DNA from: Campylobacterota bacterium
GTDB lineage: Bacteria; Campylobacterota; Campylobacteria; Campylobacterales; Sulfurovaceae
Direction of reading: 5' to 3'
DNA: 32,104 bases
NCBI GenBank assembly: GCA_013607775.1
Contig: VCAW01000079.1
Location: forward strand, 1 to 32,104
This document shows, piece after piece, positions 11,030 through 19,701 of the stretch. The position numbers and the translations under genes were made by a program. Under the pieces are notes generated by a model. That model saw only the letters and a list, made by a program, of their open reading frames with translations, was not told the origin of the DNA and made no database searches. How positions within the stretch are numbered: the stretch's first letter is position 1; each line of letters opens with the position of its first letter.

Positions 11030-12109
11030 TTACTGCCCTACTAACTCTCTAATAATTTTTCGACTCGCATCGCCTCCACCATATAGATTTAAATCAAAAT
11101 TATAATTAAACTTTTGCTTCTTATAACTTTCTATCATTTTATCCTTATCTGCTCCAACCAAAACATTAAAACCATTCTCTACCAACTCAACCCACTCCGT
11201 CTCATCTCTAAGCGTAATACAAGGCTTTTCAAAGAAAAATGCCTCTTTTTGTAATCCACCGCTATCGGTCATAACCAATGTACAATTATCTATTAACCAA
11301 ACCATCTCCAAATAACCAACGGGCTCGATAATGCTTAGATTATCAATTGATATATTTAATTTCTCAACAATCTTTCGAGTTCTTGGATGCAGTGGCAAAA
11401 TAATCTGTTTTTCATTCCCTATTTCGTTAAGAGCTTCAAAAATATCTCTTAATCTCATTTCATTATCTGTATTTTCTGCTCTATGAATGGTACAAAGTAT
11501 ATAGTATTCTTTTATATCACATTTAGGTTTTACTGCTAAATCTTTATAGAACATTGCACCATCTTGCATTACATCACCAGATTTAATAACTTTACACTCA
11601 AAATTATCAAATCCCTCATTTTTTAAATTTTTAATCGCTGTATTTGTTGGACAAAAAAGTATGGTACTAACTCTATCGGTCAATATTCTATTAAGCTCTT
11701 CTGGCATATGCATATTAAAACTTCTAAGTCCTGCTTCAATATGAGCAACTTTTATATGCAATTTTGATGCTGCCAATGCTCCCGCCAAAGTTGAATTAGT
11801 ATCACCATACACAATCACCCAGTCAGGTTTTTCTTTCAATAGTACCTCTTCTATCTTCTCAAGCATTTGTCCCGTCATCGCAGCATGTCCAAGACCATTT
11901 ATATCAAGATGATAATCGGGTCTTGGTATCTTCATATCATCAAAGAATATATCAGACATATTGGCATCATAATGCTGTCCTGTATGAACTATGATTTCTT
12001 CTATCTCTTGATATTGTGCTATTTCTCGACTCACACTTCCTGCTTTTATAAACTGTGGTCTTGCACCTAGTATAGTTACAATTTTTATGCCAATAGAATT
12101 ATTTTGCAT
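11030..12109 (-). CDS. wbpI: Non-hydrolysing UDP-sugar 2-epimerase, WbpI/WecB type
   Basis: 359 residues from the ATG at 12109, which overlaps the upstream stop by 11 bases; no clear ribosome binding site is seen and ATGs a few codons earlier are possible. The start IKIVTILGARPQFIKAG, HTGQHYDANMSD, VYGDTNSTLAGALA, HIEAGLRSFN and MPEELNRILTDRVS are the signature blocks of this epimerase family. WecB would make UDP-ManNAc from UDP-GlcNAc. Because WbpA, B, D and E homologues are in the same operon, the more likely role is WbpI: 2-epimerisation of UDP-GlcNAc(3NAc)A to UDP-ManNAc(3NAc)A. The choice between the two is inference from context. Confidence 0.82.
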   Translation of the reverse strand: MQNNSIGIKIVTILGARPQFIKAGSVSREIAQYQEIEEIIVHTGQHYDANMSDIFFDDMKIPRPDYHLDINGLGHAAMTGQMLEKIEEVLLKEKPDWVIVYGDTNSTLAGALAASKLHIKVAHIEAGLRSFNMHMPEELNRILTDRVSTILFCPTNTAIKNLKNEGFDNFECKVIKSGDVMQDGAMFYKDLAVKPKCDIKEYYILCTIHRAENTDNEMRLRDIFEALNEIGNEKQIILPLHPRTRKIVEKLNISIDNLSIIEPVGYLEMVWLIDNCTLVMTDSGGLQKEAFFFEKPCITLRDETEWVELVENGFNVLVGADKDKMIESYKKQKFNYNFDLNLYGGGDASRKIIRELVGQ

Positions 12110-13217
12110 ATAACAACACATGTTCAATTATATATTCAATGTCTTCATCATTTAAATCAGGATAAATTGGTAAGGAAAGTGACTTTTTAAAAACATCATT
12201 CGCTACAGGATAGTCCTCTGCTTTATAATTATATTTATTTTTATAATAAGTATGATTATGCATAGGTATAAAATGGACAGACGTACCAATCCCTTTCTCT
12301 TTTAATTTAACATAAAGTTTATCTCGATTAGAAACTTTAATCACATAAAGATGATAGCTTGTTTCTCTATCATTTTTTATAACAAGCTTCTCTATTTTAT
12401 CTTTAAAGGCATTATCATATTTTTGTGCAATAGTAGCTCTTTTATCTCTCATCCACTCAAGTTTCTTCAACTGGCTCAAGCCCAATGCTGCATTCATATC
12501 AGTAGAATTATATTTATTACCATTGTCTACAATGTCGTATTCCCAACCTCCACCACTGTACCTATCCCAAACATCTTTACTGATACCATGTAGACGATTC
12601 GTATTAATGCTTTTAGCATAATCATCATTATTGGTAGTAGCCATACCCCCTTCACCCGTAGAGAGTGTTTTAGTTGCATAAAAACTAAAACAGGTAACAT
12701 CACTTTCAAGGTTACCTACTAAAGCACCTTTATAAGTAGCTGGTAAAGCATGCGCAGCATCTTCAATTACTTTTAAATTATATTTTTTGGCTATTGTATA
12801 CATCTCTTCCATATCACAAGGTTGTCCACCAAAATGCACAGGAATAATTGCTTTAGTTTTTTCAGTAATTAAAGATTCTATTTTTTCTACATCTATATTA
12901 TGTGTTTCATACTCTATGTCACATAACACAGGAGTAGCATTAAAATAAGTAACCACCTCTGCTGTAGCAACAAAAGTATTGGTAGGAATAATTACTTCAT
13001 CTTCCTCTTTTAGCCCTATTGCTTTTAATGCTAAATGCAGTGCAGCTGTCGCACTATTAACCATAACTGCTTCTTGCGAACCAACATAGTTTTTAAATGA
13101 CTCTTCAAACTCCATCACTTTTGGACCCATAGTTAGCCAACCTGACCTTATGGCATCGGCTACAGCATCTAGTTCTTCTTGTGTTGTATGTGTTTTGTGG
13201 AAAAGTATTTTTTTCAT
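12099..13217 (-). CDS. DegT/DnrJ/EryC1 sugar aminotransferase, substrate uncertain
   Basis: PLP-dependent sugar aminotransferase of 372 residues. The Schiff-base lysine is K183 in CFSFYATKTLSTGEGG, preceded by the cofactor aspartate in IEDAAHALPA. NSATAALHLALKA and the HFIPMHNHTYYK stretch near residue 315 are typical of ArnB/PseC-like members that aminate 4-keto sugars. It is the second such enzyme in the run beside PglE and the third DegT protein counting WbpE. It may use the same PglF-made 4-keto sugar with different stereochemistry, or a 4-keto sugar made elsewhere. It is joined to the upstream glycosyltransferase by an ATGA overlap. Confidence 0.88.
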   Translation of the reverse strand: MKKILFHKTHTTQEELDAVADAIRSGWLTMGPKVMEFEESFKNYVGSQEAVMVNSATAALHLALKAIGLKEEDEVIIPTNTFVATAEVVTYFNATPVLCDIEYETHNIDVEKIESLITEKTKAIIPVHFGGQPCDMEEMYTIAKKYNLKVIEDAAHALPATYKGALVGNLESDVTCFSFYATKTLSTGEGGMATTNNDDYAKSINTNRLHGISKDVWDRYSGGGWEYDIVDNGNKYNSTDMNAALGLSQLKKLEWMRDKRATIAQKYDNAFKDKIEKLVIKNDRETSYHLYVIKVSNRDKLYVKLKEKGIGTSVHFIPMHNHTYYKNKYNYKAEDYPVANDVFKKSLSLPIYPDLNDEDIEYIIEHVLLYAK

Positions 13218-14245
13218 TTGCTTACCTTTGCTACAAAAGATTCTATACTCTTTGGAAACAGAGCTTTTCTTTGTAAAATTTTAAAATTTATTTTATCAAA
13301 ATCTTCTTCAACTGAAATATCTTCAAACATTAAGTTTTCATGAAAATAGACACCATTAACCAAGTCCAAAATCCACTCTCTATTTGCCGGTATATTTGAG
13401 ACTACAGGAACGCAACCATACATCATAGATTCTAACAAAGAGACAGCTGTTCCATCTGAATCAGGAATAGAGATAAAATATTGCGACTTCTGATAATATT
13501 TTTTCATCTCTTCAGCCTTTATAAACCCAACAAACTTAACTCTATTTTCAATAGATAACTCTTTGGATAGTTTTTCAAGATTTACTCTTTCAACACCATC
13601 ATTTGCTATAACGAGAATATAGTCATTTGATTGCTTAGCAAACCACCTCAATACTTTATCAATATTATAAAAATCTTTTAATGCTCTATTTGAAAAAATA
13701 ATTTTCTCTTTTTTAAAATTATTTTTTTCTATAGCATTAAAACCAAAAGAAAAAGTCAACACTTCTTTTTTCTCTACCAAATTTCCAATAATATCACTCA
13801 TATGCAATGAGTCTGAAGTAATATACTCTGCTTGATTTAAAGAATATTGTGCCGCTTTTTTTCGGATAATGCTACTAAAAGGTTCTATTAAAACATCACT
13901 ACCCCAAGTTGATTGGATAAGTATCGTATTTGAACTTGCTGACTTAGAAAGTGCAGCTAAAAAGCCATAACTACTTAAATAGTGCGCATTTACATAGTCT
14001 GGACTTATCTCTTGTATAAGTTTTCTAATTTTAAAAACTTTGAAAATTAACTTACGATTTCCTCCTGTAGCTATTGTATTTTCATTTAAAATAAATATTT
14101 TATTTTTTTCTATATGGTCATATATCTTTTCATCTGCCCCGTTTAAGCTAATAATATATACATCAAAATACTTAACCAGTTCTTTTACCCATTTTAAAAT
14201 ATGTGGGCTAGTGGCATCTGCTAAGAGTAAATATTTATTTTTCAT
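13214..14245 (-). CDS. GT4-like glycosyltransferase (GT-B fold)
   Basis: 343 residues. The N-terminal half has the acceptor-side Rossmann fold, with YVNAHYLSSYGFLAAL near residue 90 and STWGSDVL near 120. The C-terminal half has VKFVGFIKAEEMKKYYQ and SDGTAVSLLESMMYGCVPVVSN, the glutamate-containing donor site of family 4 (EX7E-like). It is cytoplasmic or membrane-associated and likely transfers one sugar from a nucleotide donor. Its first 11 bases overlap the methyltransferase stop. Base composition here is more AT-rich than at either end of the operon, as is common for exchangeable glycosyltransferase cassettes. Donor and acceptor are unknown. Confidence 0.82.
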   Translation of the reverse strand: MKNKYLLLADATSPHILKWVKELVKYFDVYIISLNGADEKIYDHIEKNKIFILNENTIATGGNRKLIFKVFKIRKLIQEISPDYVNAHYLSSYGFLAALSKSASSNTILIQSTWGSDVLIEPFSSIIRKKAAQYSLNQAEYITSDSLHMSDIIGNLVEKKEVLTFSFGFNAIEKNNFKKEKIIFSNRALKDFYNIDKVLRWFAKQSNDYILVIANDGVERVNLEKLSKELSIENRVKFVGFIKAEEMKKYYQKSQYFISIPDSDGTAVSLLESMMYGCVPVVSNIPANREWILDLVNGVYFHENLMFEDISVEEDFDKINFKILQRKALFPKSIESFVAKVSK

Positions 14246-14918
14246 TTTCTATCACTACAAAATGATAACTATCATTAAATATTTTTAAAAACTCAATAAA
14301 AGGAATAAGTGATTGTAATCCTAATTTACATAATCCTTTTACATATTTACTTCTAAGATATACATCTTTATATCTAATCAACTTATATTTTTTAGATATT
14401 GCTTCTACTTTCTTTAATGATAACGCTCTATAGTTCTCATTTAATAGCGGTTCTTCATCATCAAAATAATCATAGAGAATTAACATGCCATTCTCAGAAA
14501 TCCTAGACAACGCTTTTTCTAAAATAGCATATCGTATCTCATTATCTATTATAGAAGTCAACACTGCCATCAATGTAATAATATCATATTTTTTTTCATC
14601 ATCAATATTTAAAAAGTCATCATTAATAGCTTTAATATTTGGTAATTTTTTATGCAATAAATCATATCTATTTTTTAAATATTCTATTGCCACAATATTA
14701 TTTGGACTAATACCTAGCGAAATCATTTTTAAAATGAAATTTCCTTCACCTGCTCCAATATCTAAAAAAGTACTCTCTTTTAAGTCAATATTATTTAAAA
14801 TTTTTGTCAAAACATATGTTTGTTTACAGTCAATAAAAAATGGGTAACAGTTAAATACAGACCACTCATCTTTAACTCTATTGTTATAAAATTTTTCCAT
14901 TCTTTTTAAATCATTCAC
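14235..14918 (-). CDS. Class I SAM-dependent methyltransferase
   Basis: 227 residues. Motif I is TFLDIGAGEGNFILKM (about 49-64), the S-adenosylmethionine loop. VAIEYLKNRYDLL follows as the acidic end of strand 2, and KKYDIITLMAVLTSI as motif IV. This is the standard seven-strand methyltransferase fold without recognisable extra domains. Its position between two glycosyltransferases, with ATGA coupling on the upstream side, suggests O- or N-methylation of a sugar of the glycan, or capping of its non-reducing end. No residue points to a specific acceptor. Confidence 0.8.
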   Translation of the reverse strand: MNDLKRMEKFYNNRVKDEWSVFNCYPFFIDCKQTYVLTKILNNIDLKESTFLDIGAGEGNFILKMISLGISPNNIVAIEYLKNRYDLLHKKLPNIKAINDDFLNIDDEKKYDIITLMAVLTSIIDNEIRYAILEKALSRISENGMLILYDYFDDEEPLLNENYRALSLKKVEAISKKYKLIRYKDVYLRSKYVKGLCKLGLQSLIPFIEFLKIFNDSYHFVVIENEK

Positions 14919-16125
14919 AGGTCAGTTCCTTTATTAATTTTTCCAACCTCTTTACTTGCTCTTTTCTATGATGCTTAAAAATTATATCTTTGTTAAACAC
15001 TCTTTCTCGTCTCTCTTCCCACTCGTCATACACCTCTTTGAATATTGATTCTATTTTTTCAATATCTTCATTATCTGAAATAACCCCTGCATTTACCTCT
15101 TTAATTAACTGTGCTGCGACATCATCTTCGTCAATAAGAGCAATAATTGGTTTCATTACAGCTAAATACTCAAACAATTTTCCAGTAAAAACACCCTTTC
15201 TTCCATTTGTAGGGTGAATTAAAAGTAAAGCATCACTTTGTCTCATTATTTCTATTGCTTTCCCATGTTCAACAGAAGGAATTACATCGACAGCATTTAC
15301 TAAAGAACTTGGCAAATAAAAATGTGTTTTTACCCCTACAAATTTCACTTTAACTATTTTTCTTTTTCTTTTATCCACTAAAGAATTTAAAGCTTGTAAA
15401 AAAATATTTGGATTTCTATCCCCATAAAAATTTCCCACATAAGCTATAGTGAAAACTTCATTTCTATAATTACTATCTTTAATTTCAAAATCATATCCAT
15501 TCCGTATTTCTCTAAAAAGTAACTCTTTTTCATTAGATAACATTTTAAATTCATCCAATATTGGCTTTGAAACAGTTGTCAAGGCATCAGCATAGTTAAA
15601 TATTTCACTTTCTAACTGGATATATTTTTTTTTCATTCTTCTATTTATAAAAGGATTTTGACTCATTTCATCTCTCATATCTACTATCCATCGCAAATGA
15701 GGAAATCTTTTTTTTGTCTGTAATGCTACAGTATGTGGAGATGTAGGAGCATAACTAGAAAGCATTATATCAATACTATTTTTTTCAATAATATTCGGTA
15801 TTATTTCCAAAGACTTTTTTACCCAACCTCGATAAGAATCTTCAAAAAAATAGTTTATAACTCTATTATAAAGAACTTTTGTATAGTGGATCAATTTATG
15901 TGTTCGTTTTGTAAAAATAAATGGCTTAAAAAAAATATCATTTTTAACCCTTATAACACTAACTCCATCTAAATCATTACTATACTCTTTTTGGCTATCA
16001 AGTGTTAAAACAAAGATATTATATTTCTCTTTGTCTAAATACTTTGCAAAAGAGTATATTCTATTACTTGCGATTGATTGTATTGGAGGATAATAGATGG
16101 AAATTATAAGGATATTTTTTTTCAT
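14911..16125 (-). CDS. Family 4 glycosyltransferase
   Basis: 404 residues, GT-B fold. It opens with ILIISIYYPPIQSIASNRIYSFAKYL, the usual acceptor-binding start of capsule and O-antigen GT4 enzymes. It continues with RWIVDMRDEMSQNP near residue 155 and has IAYVGNFYGDRNP at the start of the donor domain. The donor site is seen in GRKGVFTGKLFEYLAVMKPIIAL. It is probably peripheral at the inner membrane and adds one residue to the lipid-linked glycan. The coding strand contains a run of nine A (complement of 15625-15633) in MKKKYIQ. It is ATGA-coupled to both neighbours. Confidence 0.85.
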   Translation of the reverse strand: MKKNILIISIYYPPIQSIASNRIYSFAKYLDKEKYNIFVLTLDSQKEYSNDLDGVSVIRVKNDIFFKPFIFTKRTHKLIHYTKVLYNRVINYFFEDSYRGWVKKSLEIIPNIIEKNSIDIMLSSYAPTSPHTVALQTKKRFPHLRWIVDMRDEMSQNPFINRRMKKKYIQLESEIFNYADALTTVSKPILDEFKMLSNEKELLFREIRNGYDFEIKDSNYRNEVFTIAYVGNFYGDRNPNIFLQALNSLVDKRKRKIVKVKFVGVKTHFYLPSSLVNAVDVIPSVEHGKAIEIMRQSDALLLIHPTNGRKGVFTGKLFEYLAVMKPIIALIDEDDVAAQLIKEVNAGVISDNEDIEKIESIFKEVYDEWEERRERVFNKDIIFKHHRKEQVKRLEKLIKELTCE

Positions 16126-17351
16126 ATTTCCAATACTCTTTTAATAAAATTTGGATAATTTACTTGCGCATCATAATTTTTTTTGTATATTTCATATGCT
16201 TTTTTTCTTATGATTTCTTTTTTAAAGAAAGATGTTTTTCCTAATGCTTCACTTATCTCTCCTGCTGTAGGAATAGAAGGCAAAAGAATTCCATTATACC
16301 CATCTATCAACATCTCCGAGATACCACCAACATCTGGTGCAATAATAGGAATAGAACAACTCATTGCTTCCATTATTGACACAGGCACACCTTCTGAAGA
16401 ACTTACATTAATAAAAACATCAACATTATGTTTATTATAAAATTGAAATATTTGCTCATTTTGTAGTTCTCCTAAAAATTCATAAGTCACATTGGATCTA
16501 TTTTTCAATTGAGAAATAGCCTTATTTTTTAATGTACTTTCTAATTTTCCTGATCCAATATGTGTCCATATGATTTCTATTTGAGTATTCATTTTTGCCA
16601 TTATACTAATTGCATCAATTAATTTATCAATTTGTTTGACTTCAGATAAAAAAGAACATGAAACTATCTGAAAAATATGAGCTAAATTTGAAGGGCATAT
16701 AATGTTATGCTCACTAACACCTAATCGTGCAGTATCAATAATATGCTTGTTATACCCATATGTATCCATTAGATATTTTTTTGCACCATCTGTAATAGTA
16801 AAAATTTTATCAATATTGTTGATAAATTGCCTTCGTAATGGCATATATTTAAATTCTCTTGCTTCTTCATATATATCAAATCTATGTGTCCTTGTAACTA
16901 ATTTAAAATTATATTCTTCTTTTAACGATTGTAATGCATATGTTATTTCTGTATGCCAATATGTATAAAATACTAATTCACTATTTTGATTTTTATTTAA
17001 AAATTGTTGTAATCCATCTCTAAAATAAATATATTTAATTACTGCTTTCAGCCCAAAAAAAAAACGATTTAAATTTTTAAATATCTGTGTTACTATTTCA
17101 TAATAAAACACTTTACTTCCAAAAGTTTTAAATACATACAATATTTTTTCTCGTATTATATTTTTTTGCGGAATAAAAGTTTTATCAAGTGAGATATTTT
17201 TAGGAATGCTTCTTGCGATTGCACTCTTTCCTATAGGCATAAGAATCAACTCAATATTATTAGTACTTGCCCAATAATTAATTTCTGATTCTAAAAATTG
17301 CTCTCCCGGGTAATAAGGAAAATATGAAGTTATTAAAATAATCTTTTTCAT
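16122..17351 (-). CDS. Family 4 glycosyltransferase
   Basis: 409 residues, GT-B fold. The N-terminus IILITSYFPYYPGEQFLESEI and the C-terminal donor site SSSEGVPVSIMEAMSCSIPIIA (E-x7-E type), followed by VGGISEMLIDGYNGILL, are textbook GT4 features. FTITDGAKKYLMDTYG marks the domain junction. It should add one sugar to the growing glycan from a nucleotide donor. The coding strand holds a run of ten T (complement of 17055-17064) inside RFFFGL, a length that can slip during replication. It starts with a TAATG overlap with the kinase-like gene and ends with an ATGA overlap. Confidence 0.87.
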   Translation of the reverse strand: MKKIILITSYFPYYPGEQFLESEINYWASTNNIELILMPIGKSAIARSIPKNISLDKTFIPQKNIIREKILYVFKTFGSKVFYYEIVTQIFKNLNRFFFGLKAVIKYIYFRDGLQQFLNKNQNSELVFYTYWHTEITYALQSLKEEYNFKLVTRTHRFDIYEEAREFKYMPLRRQFINNIDKIFTITDGAKKYLMDTYGYNKHIIDTARLGVSEHNIICPSNLAHIFQIVSCSFLSEVKQIDKLIDAISIMAKMNTQIEIIWTHIGSGKLESTLKNKAISQLKNRSNVTYEFLGELQNEQIFQFYNKHNVDVFINVSSSEGVPVSIMEAMSCSIPIIAPDVGGISEMLIDGYNGILLPSIPTAGEISEALGKTSFFKKEIIRKKAYEIYKKNYDAQVNYPNFIKRVLEI

Positions 17352-18433
17352 TATTTAAATTTATCCTTCATCTGATTTAAAAACTCATCATGTTTAATAT
17401 CAATTGGTATTTTTATCTTATAGCATTTTACTTTTTTAAAAAAATTTTCATAAATATCTACTGTTACTTGATTAATATTTTTCATAGTAATTAGAGGTGA
17501 AAAGTTCATTAACTCACAATTATATTCATGCCAAATAATATGCTGAAACACACTTTGATATTCATTTTGAATAATTTTAAATGATACTGATGTAGCTTCT
17601 TCTTCTGTTATCGGGAAAATCTCTATAGAAGTTACCGTATTGGTTTTAAACAACACATAATATTCATCTACATAATTTTTATTAACTTCAATAGAATTAT
17701 AAATTTTACTTGGAGAGATAGAACGTCTTACTCTATTATTACCTCTATATTTTTTAATAAAATTCCATTGAAGTTTATCTATATAAGGTTTATTTGAGAA
17801 TAATATTTTTTCAAGTGATTTATTATTTTCAACATTATACGCATATATTTTAGGATACGCCAAATTTGGGTATACTCCTGAATCTTTCGTTACAATGGCA
17901 ATATCATCTGAGATAAAACTATAATTAAGCTCACGACATAAAAGTAGTTCTAATGAAGTTTTCCCAACACCTCCTGTTCCTCCAAACATTACAGTTCTAC
18001 CATTATATAAATTTTTCATAGTGGAAGCATGTATGAGTGCTCTATCATTAAAAAAGAGGTTCAATGGTACTAAAACAAGTTCATGTACTATATGTCCTAT
18101 CCTATCATAGTTTTCTCTAAAATCTATACTAATAAATTTACGTAAAAAATTATTTATATTTTCCATACTTACATATATATTTAATTGTACATCATTTATA
18201 TATAAAATTTTATAACTACCATAATCCGAAAGAAAAGCATTTTTAAAACTTTTATGTATTGTAGGTGTATTTGAAAACTCTTGTTCTTTCGGAAAATGTT
18301 CGCCAATAGTTATAATCACATCTGCATTTTTATTATTTATTAAATAATGTTGTAACTCTTCTTTTAAGATATTCTTTAATTGAATATTTTCAATATTTAT
18401 TTGTATATTTCTACCAAAAATCTCATATATCAT
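17351..18433 (-). CDS. HPr-kinase-like P-loop protein
   Basis: 360 residues from the ATG at 18433, preferred because it forms an ATGA overlap with the flippase stop and has AAAAAGG upstream. A P-loop GGTGGVGKTS lies at about 151-160, followed by FISDDIAIV, the arrangement of the HPr kinase/phosphorylase C-terminal domain, where the aspartates bind magnesium. The N-terminal 140 residues show no known domain. Related P-loop proteins occur in other polysaccharide and peptide-modification clusters without an assigned substrate. There is no HPr protein or PTS gene nearby. It may phosphorylate a sugar or a protein of the assembly machinery; this is a guess. Confidence 0.68.
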   Translation of the reverse strand: MIYEIFGRNIQINIENIQLKNILKEELQHYLINNKNADVIITIGEHFPKEQEFSNTPTIHKSFKNAFLSDYGSYKILYINDVQLNIYVSMENINNFLRKFISIDFRENYDRIGHIVHELVLVPLNLFFNDRALIHASTMKNLYNGRTVMFGGTGGVGKTSLELLLCRELNYSFISDDIAIVTKDSGVYPNLAYPKIYAYNVENNKSLEKILFSNKPYIDKLQWNFIKKYRGNNRVRRSISPSKIYNSIEVNKNYVDEYYVLFKTNTVTSIEIFPITEEEATSVSFKIIQNEYQSVFQHIIWHEYNCELMNFSPLITMKNINQVTVDIYENFFKKVKCYKIKIPIDIKHDEFLNQMKDKFK

Positions 18434-19701
18434 ACATTTTCCTTTTTTAGAATTTCTGCATACCAAAATAGTCTATATAAAGTAACAAGAAAACTAAAAA
18501 AAGAAAATAATATCAATCCTACAATTACACTTTTCAAGACTCCACCTATAACTAATAATAATACTCTTAGTATTGTATTAATAATTTCAATATTTAAAGC
18601 TTTCTTTTGTTTATTATATATAATTACTACAGATGAAACAATAGAACCGGTAAATCGTAAATATAACATAGGTATTAAAATTTGAGCATATACCCCTGCT
18701 ATTTCCCACTTATCACCAAAAATAAAGCTAAATATATCTTGTAGAAAAATAAAAAAAATAAAAAAAATAGGAAATGAGTAAAGTAATAATTTTGATGTCG
18801 TTTCTCGATACAATTTTAGTTCTTCATTTCCTTCTTCTTTATAAAGACTACTCATCTTTTGTAAAAAAACTTGTCCATACGATATTGTTATAATATTCAT
18901 AGGTGCAAGTAAAACTTTATTTGCCAAAGAGTAAAAACCTGTTATAGTATTTTGAAAAAAATAACTTATTAAAAAAATTGGTAGCTGTGATGAGAATATA
19001 TTTAAAAAGGCATGCATTGAATTTATTCTAGGAAATTCTATATACTTTTTAGCTAAAGCGACTATTTTTAATTTCATTATATTCGGGACTAACAGATTAT
19101 AATCTCTACGAAATATATTAGCTAAAATTGTTGTTGCTACTCCTTGCCCTATCAATCCACCTACAATTAGTCCACTACTTCCAAATCCATTAACCCCCAT
19201 AGTAACATTAAGAGTCGCCGTTGTTCCACTCTGTAATATCCTATTTATTGATAATCTTCGATATTCTTTTTTTCTATTATTCCAATAATTAAGACTCTGG
19301 TAAATACCTGTCATTAGCACCGATAAGGGTATAAAATAAAGCCAATTAGCTATTTCCGGATTTTTTAAAAACAAGGTAATTTCATCATTAAAGATATAAA
19401 CGATGAATAATACTATAAAACTTACTAGTCCCGCTATCATAAGAGAAAGAACTACTAAATGCATAGCATCTTCATCTTTTTTGGGAAGCATTATAGCCAA
19501 CTCATAACGCCCTGTAGCTACTACCGAGACAATAGAAGCCACAGACATATACAAAGCAAACACTCCAAAATCTTCAGGCGTATAAATCCGAGTTAAAATT
19601 GGACTGATAGCTATAGGAATAGCCTGTGCTATAGTAGTACCCGTCATAAGTGTCAAAACATTACGAGAAAATTCTGATTTAGGCTTTAATTTGTTTATCA
19701 T
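18430..19701 (-). CDS. Wzx-type oligosaccharide flippase (MATE/PST superfamily)
   Basis: 423 residues from the ATG at 19701, chosen because it gives an ATGA overlap with the wbpE-like stop. The start NVLTLMTGTTIAQAIPIAISPILTRIYTPEDFGVFAL is the hallmark first repeat of Wzx proteins. Roughly a dozen hydrophobic segments run to the end, and RYELAIMLPKKDEDAMHLV is the typical loop between spans two and three. It should flip the undecaprenyl-linked glycan to the periplasmic face for PglB. Campylobacter uses the ABC transporter PglK for this step; no such gene is in this window. No Wzy-like polymerase accompanies it. Confidence 0.9.
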   Translation of the reverse strand: MINKLKPKSEFSRNVLTLMTGTTIAQAIPIAISPILTRIYTPEDFGVFALYMSVASIVSVVATGRYELAIMLPKKDEDAMHLVVLSLMIAGLVSFIVLFIVYIFNDEITLFLKNPEIANWLYFIPLSVLMTGIYQSLNYWNNRKKEYRRLSINRILQSGTTATLNVTMGVNGFGSSGLIVGGLIGQGVATTILANIFRRDYNLLVPNIMKLKIVALAKKYIEFPRINSMHAFLNIFSSQLPIFLISYFFQNTITGFYSLANKVLLAPMNIITISYGQVFLQKMSSLYKEEGNEELKLYRETTSKLLLYSFPIFFIFFIFLQDIFSFIFGDKWEIAGVYAQILIPMLYLRFTGSIVSSVVIIYNKQKKALNIEIINTILRVLLLVIGGVLKSVIVGLILFSFFSFLVTLYRLFWYAEILKKENV

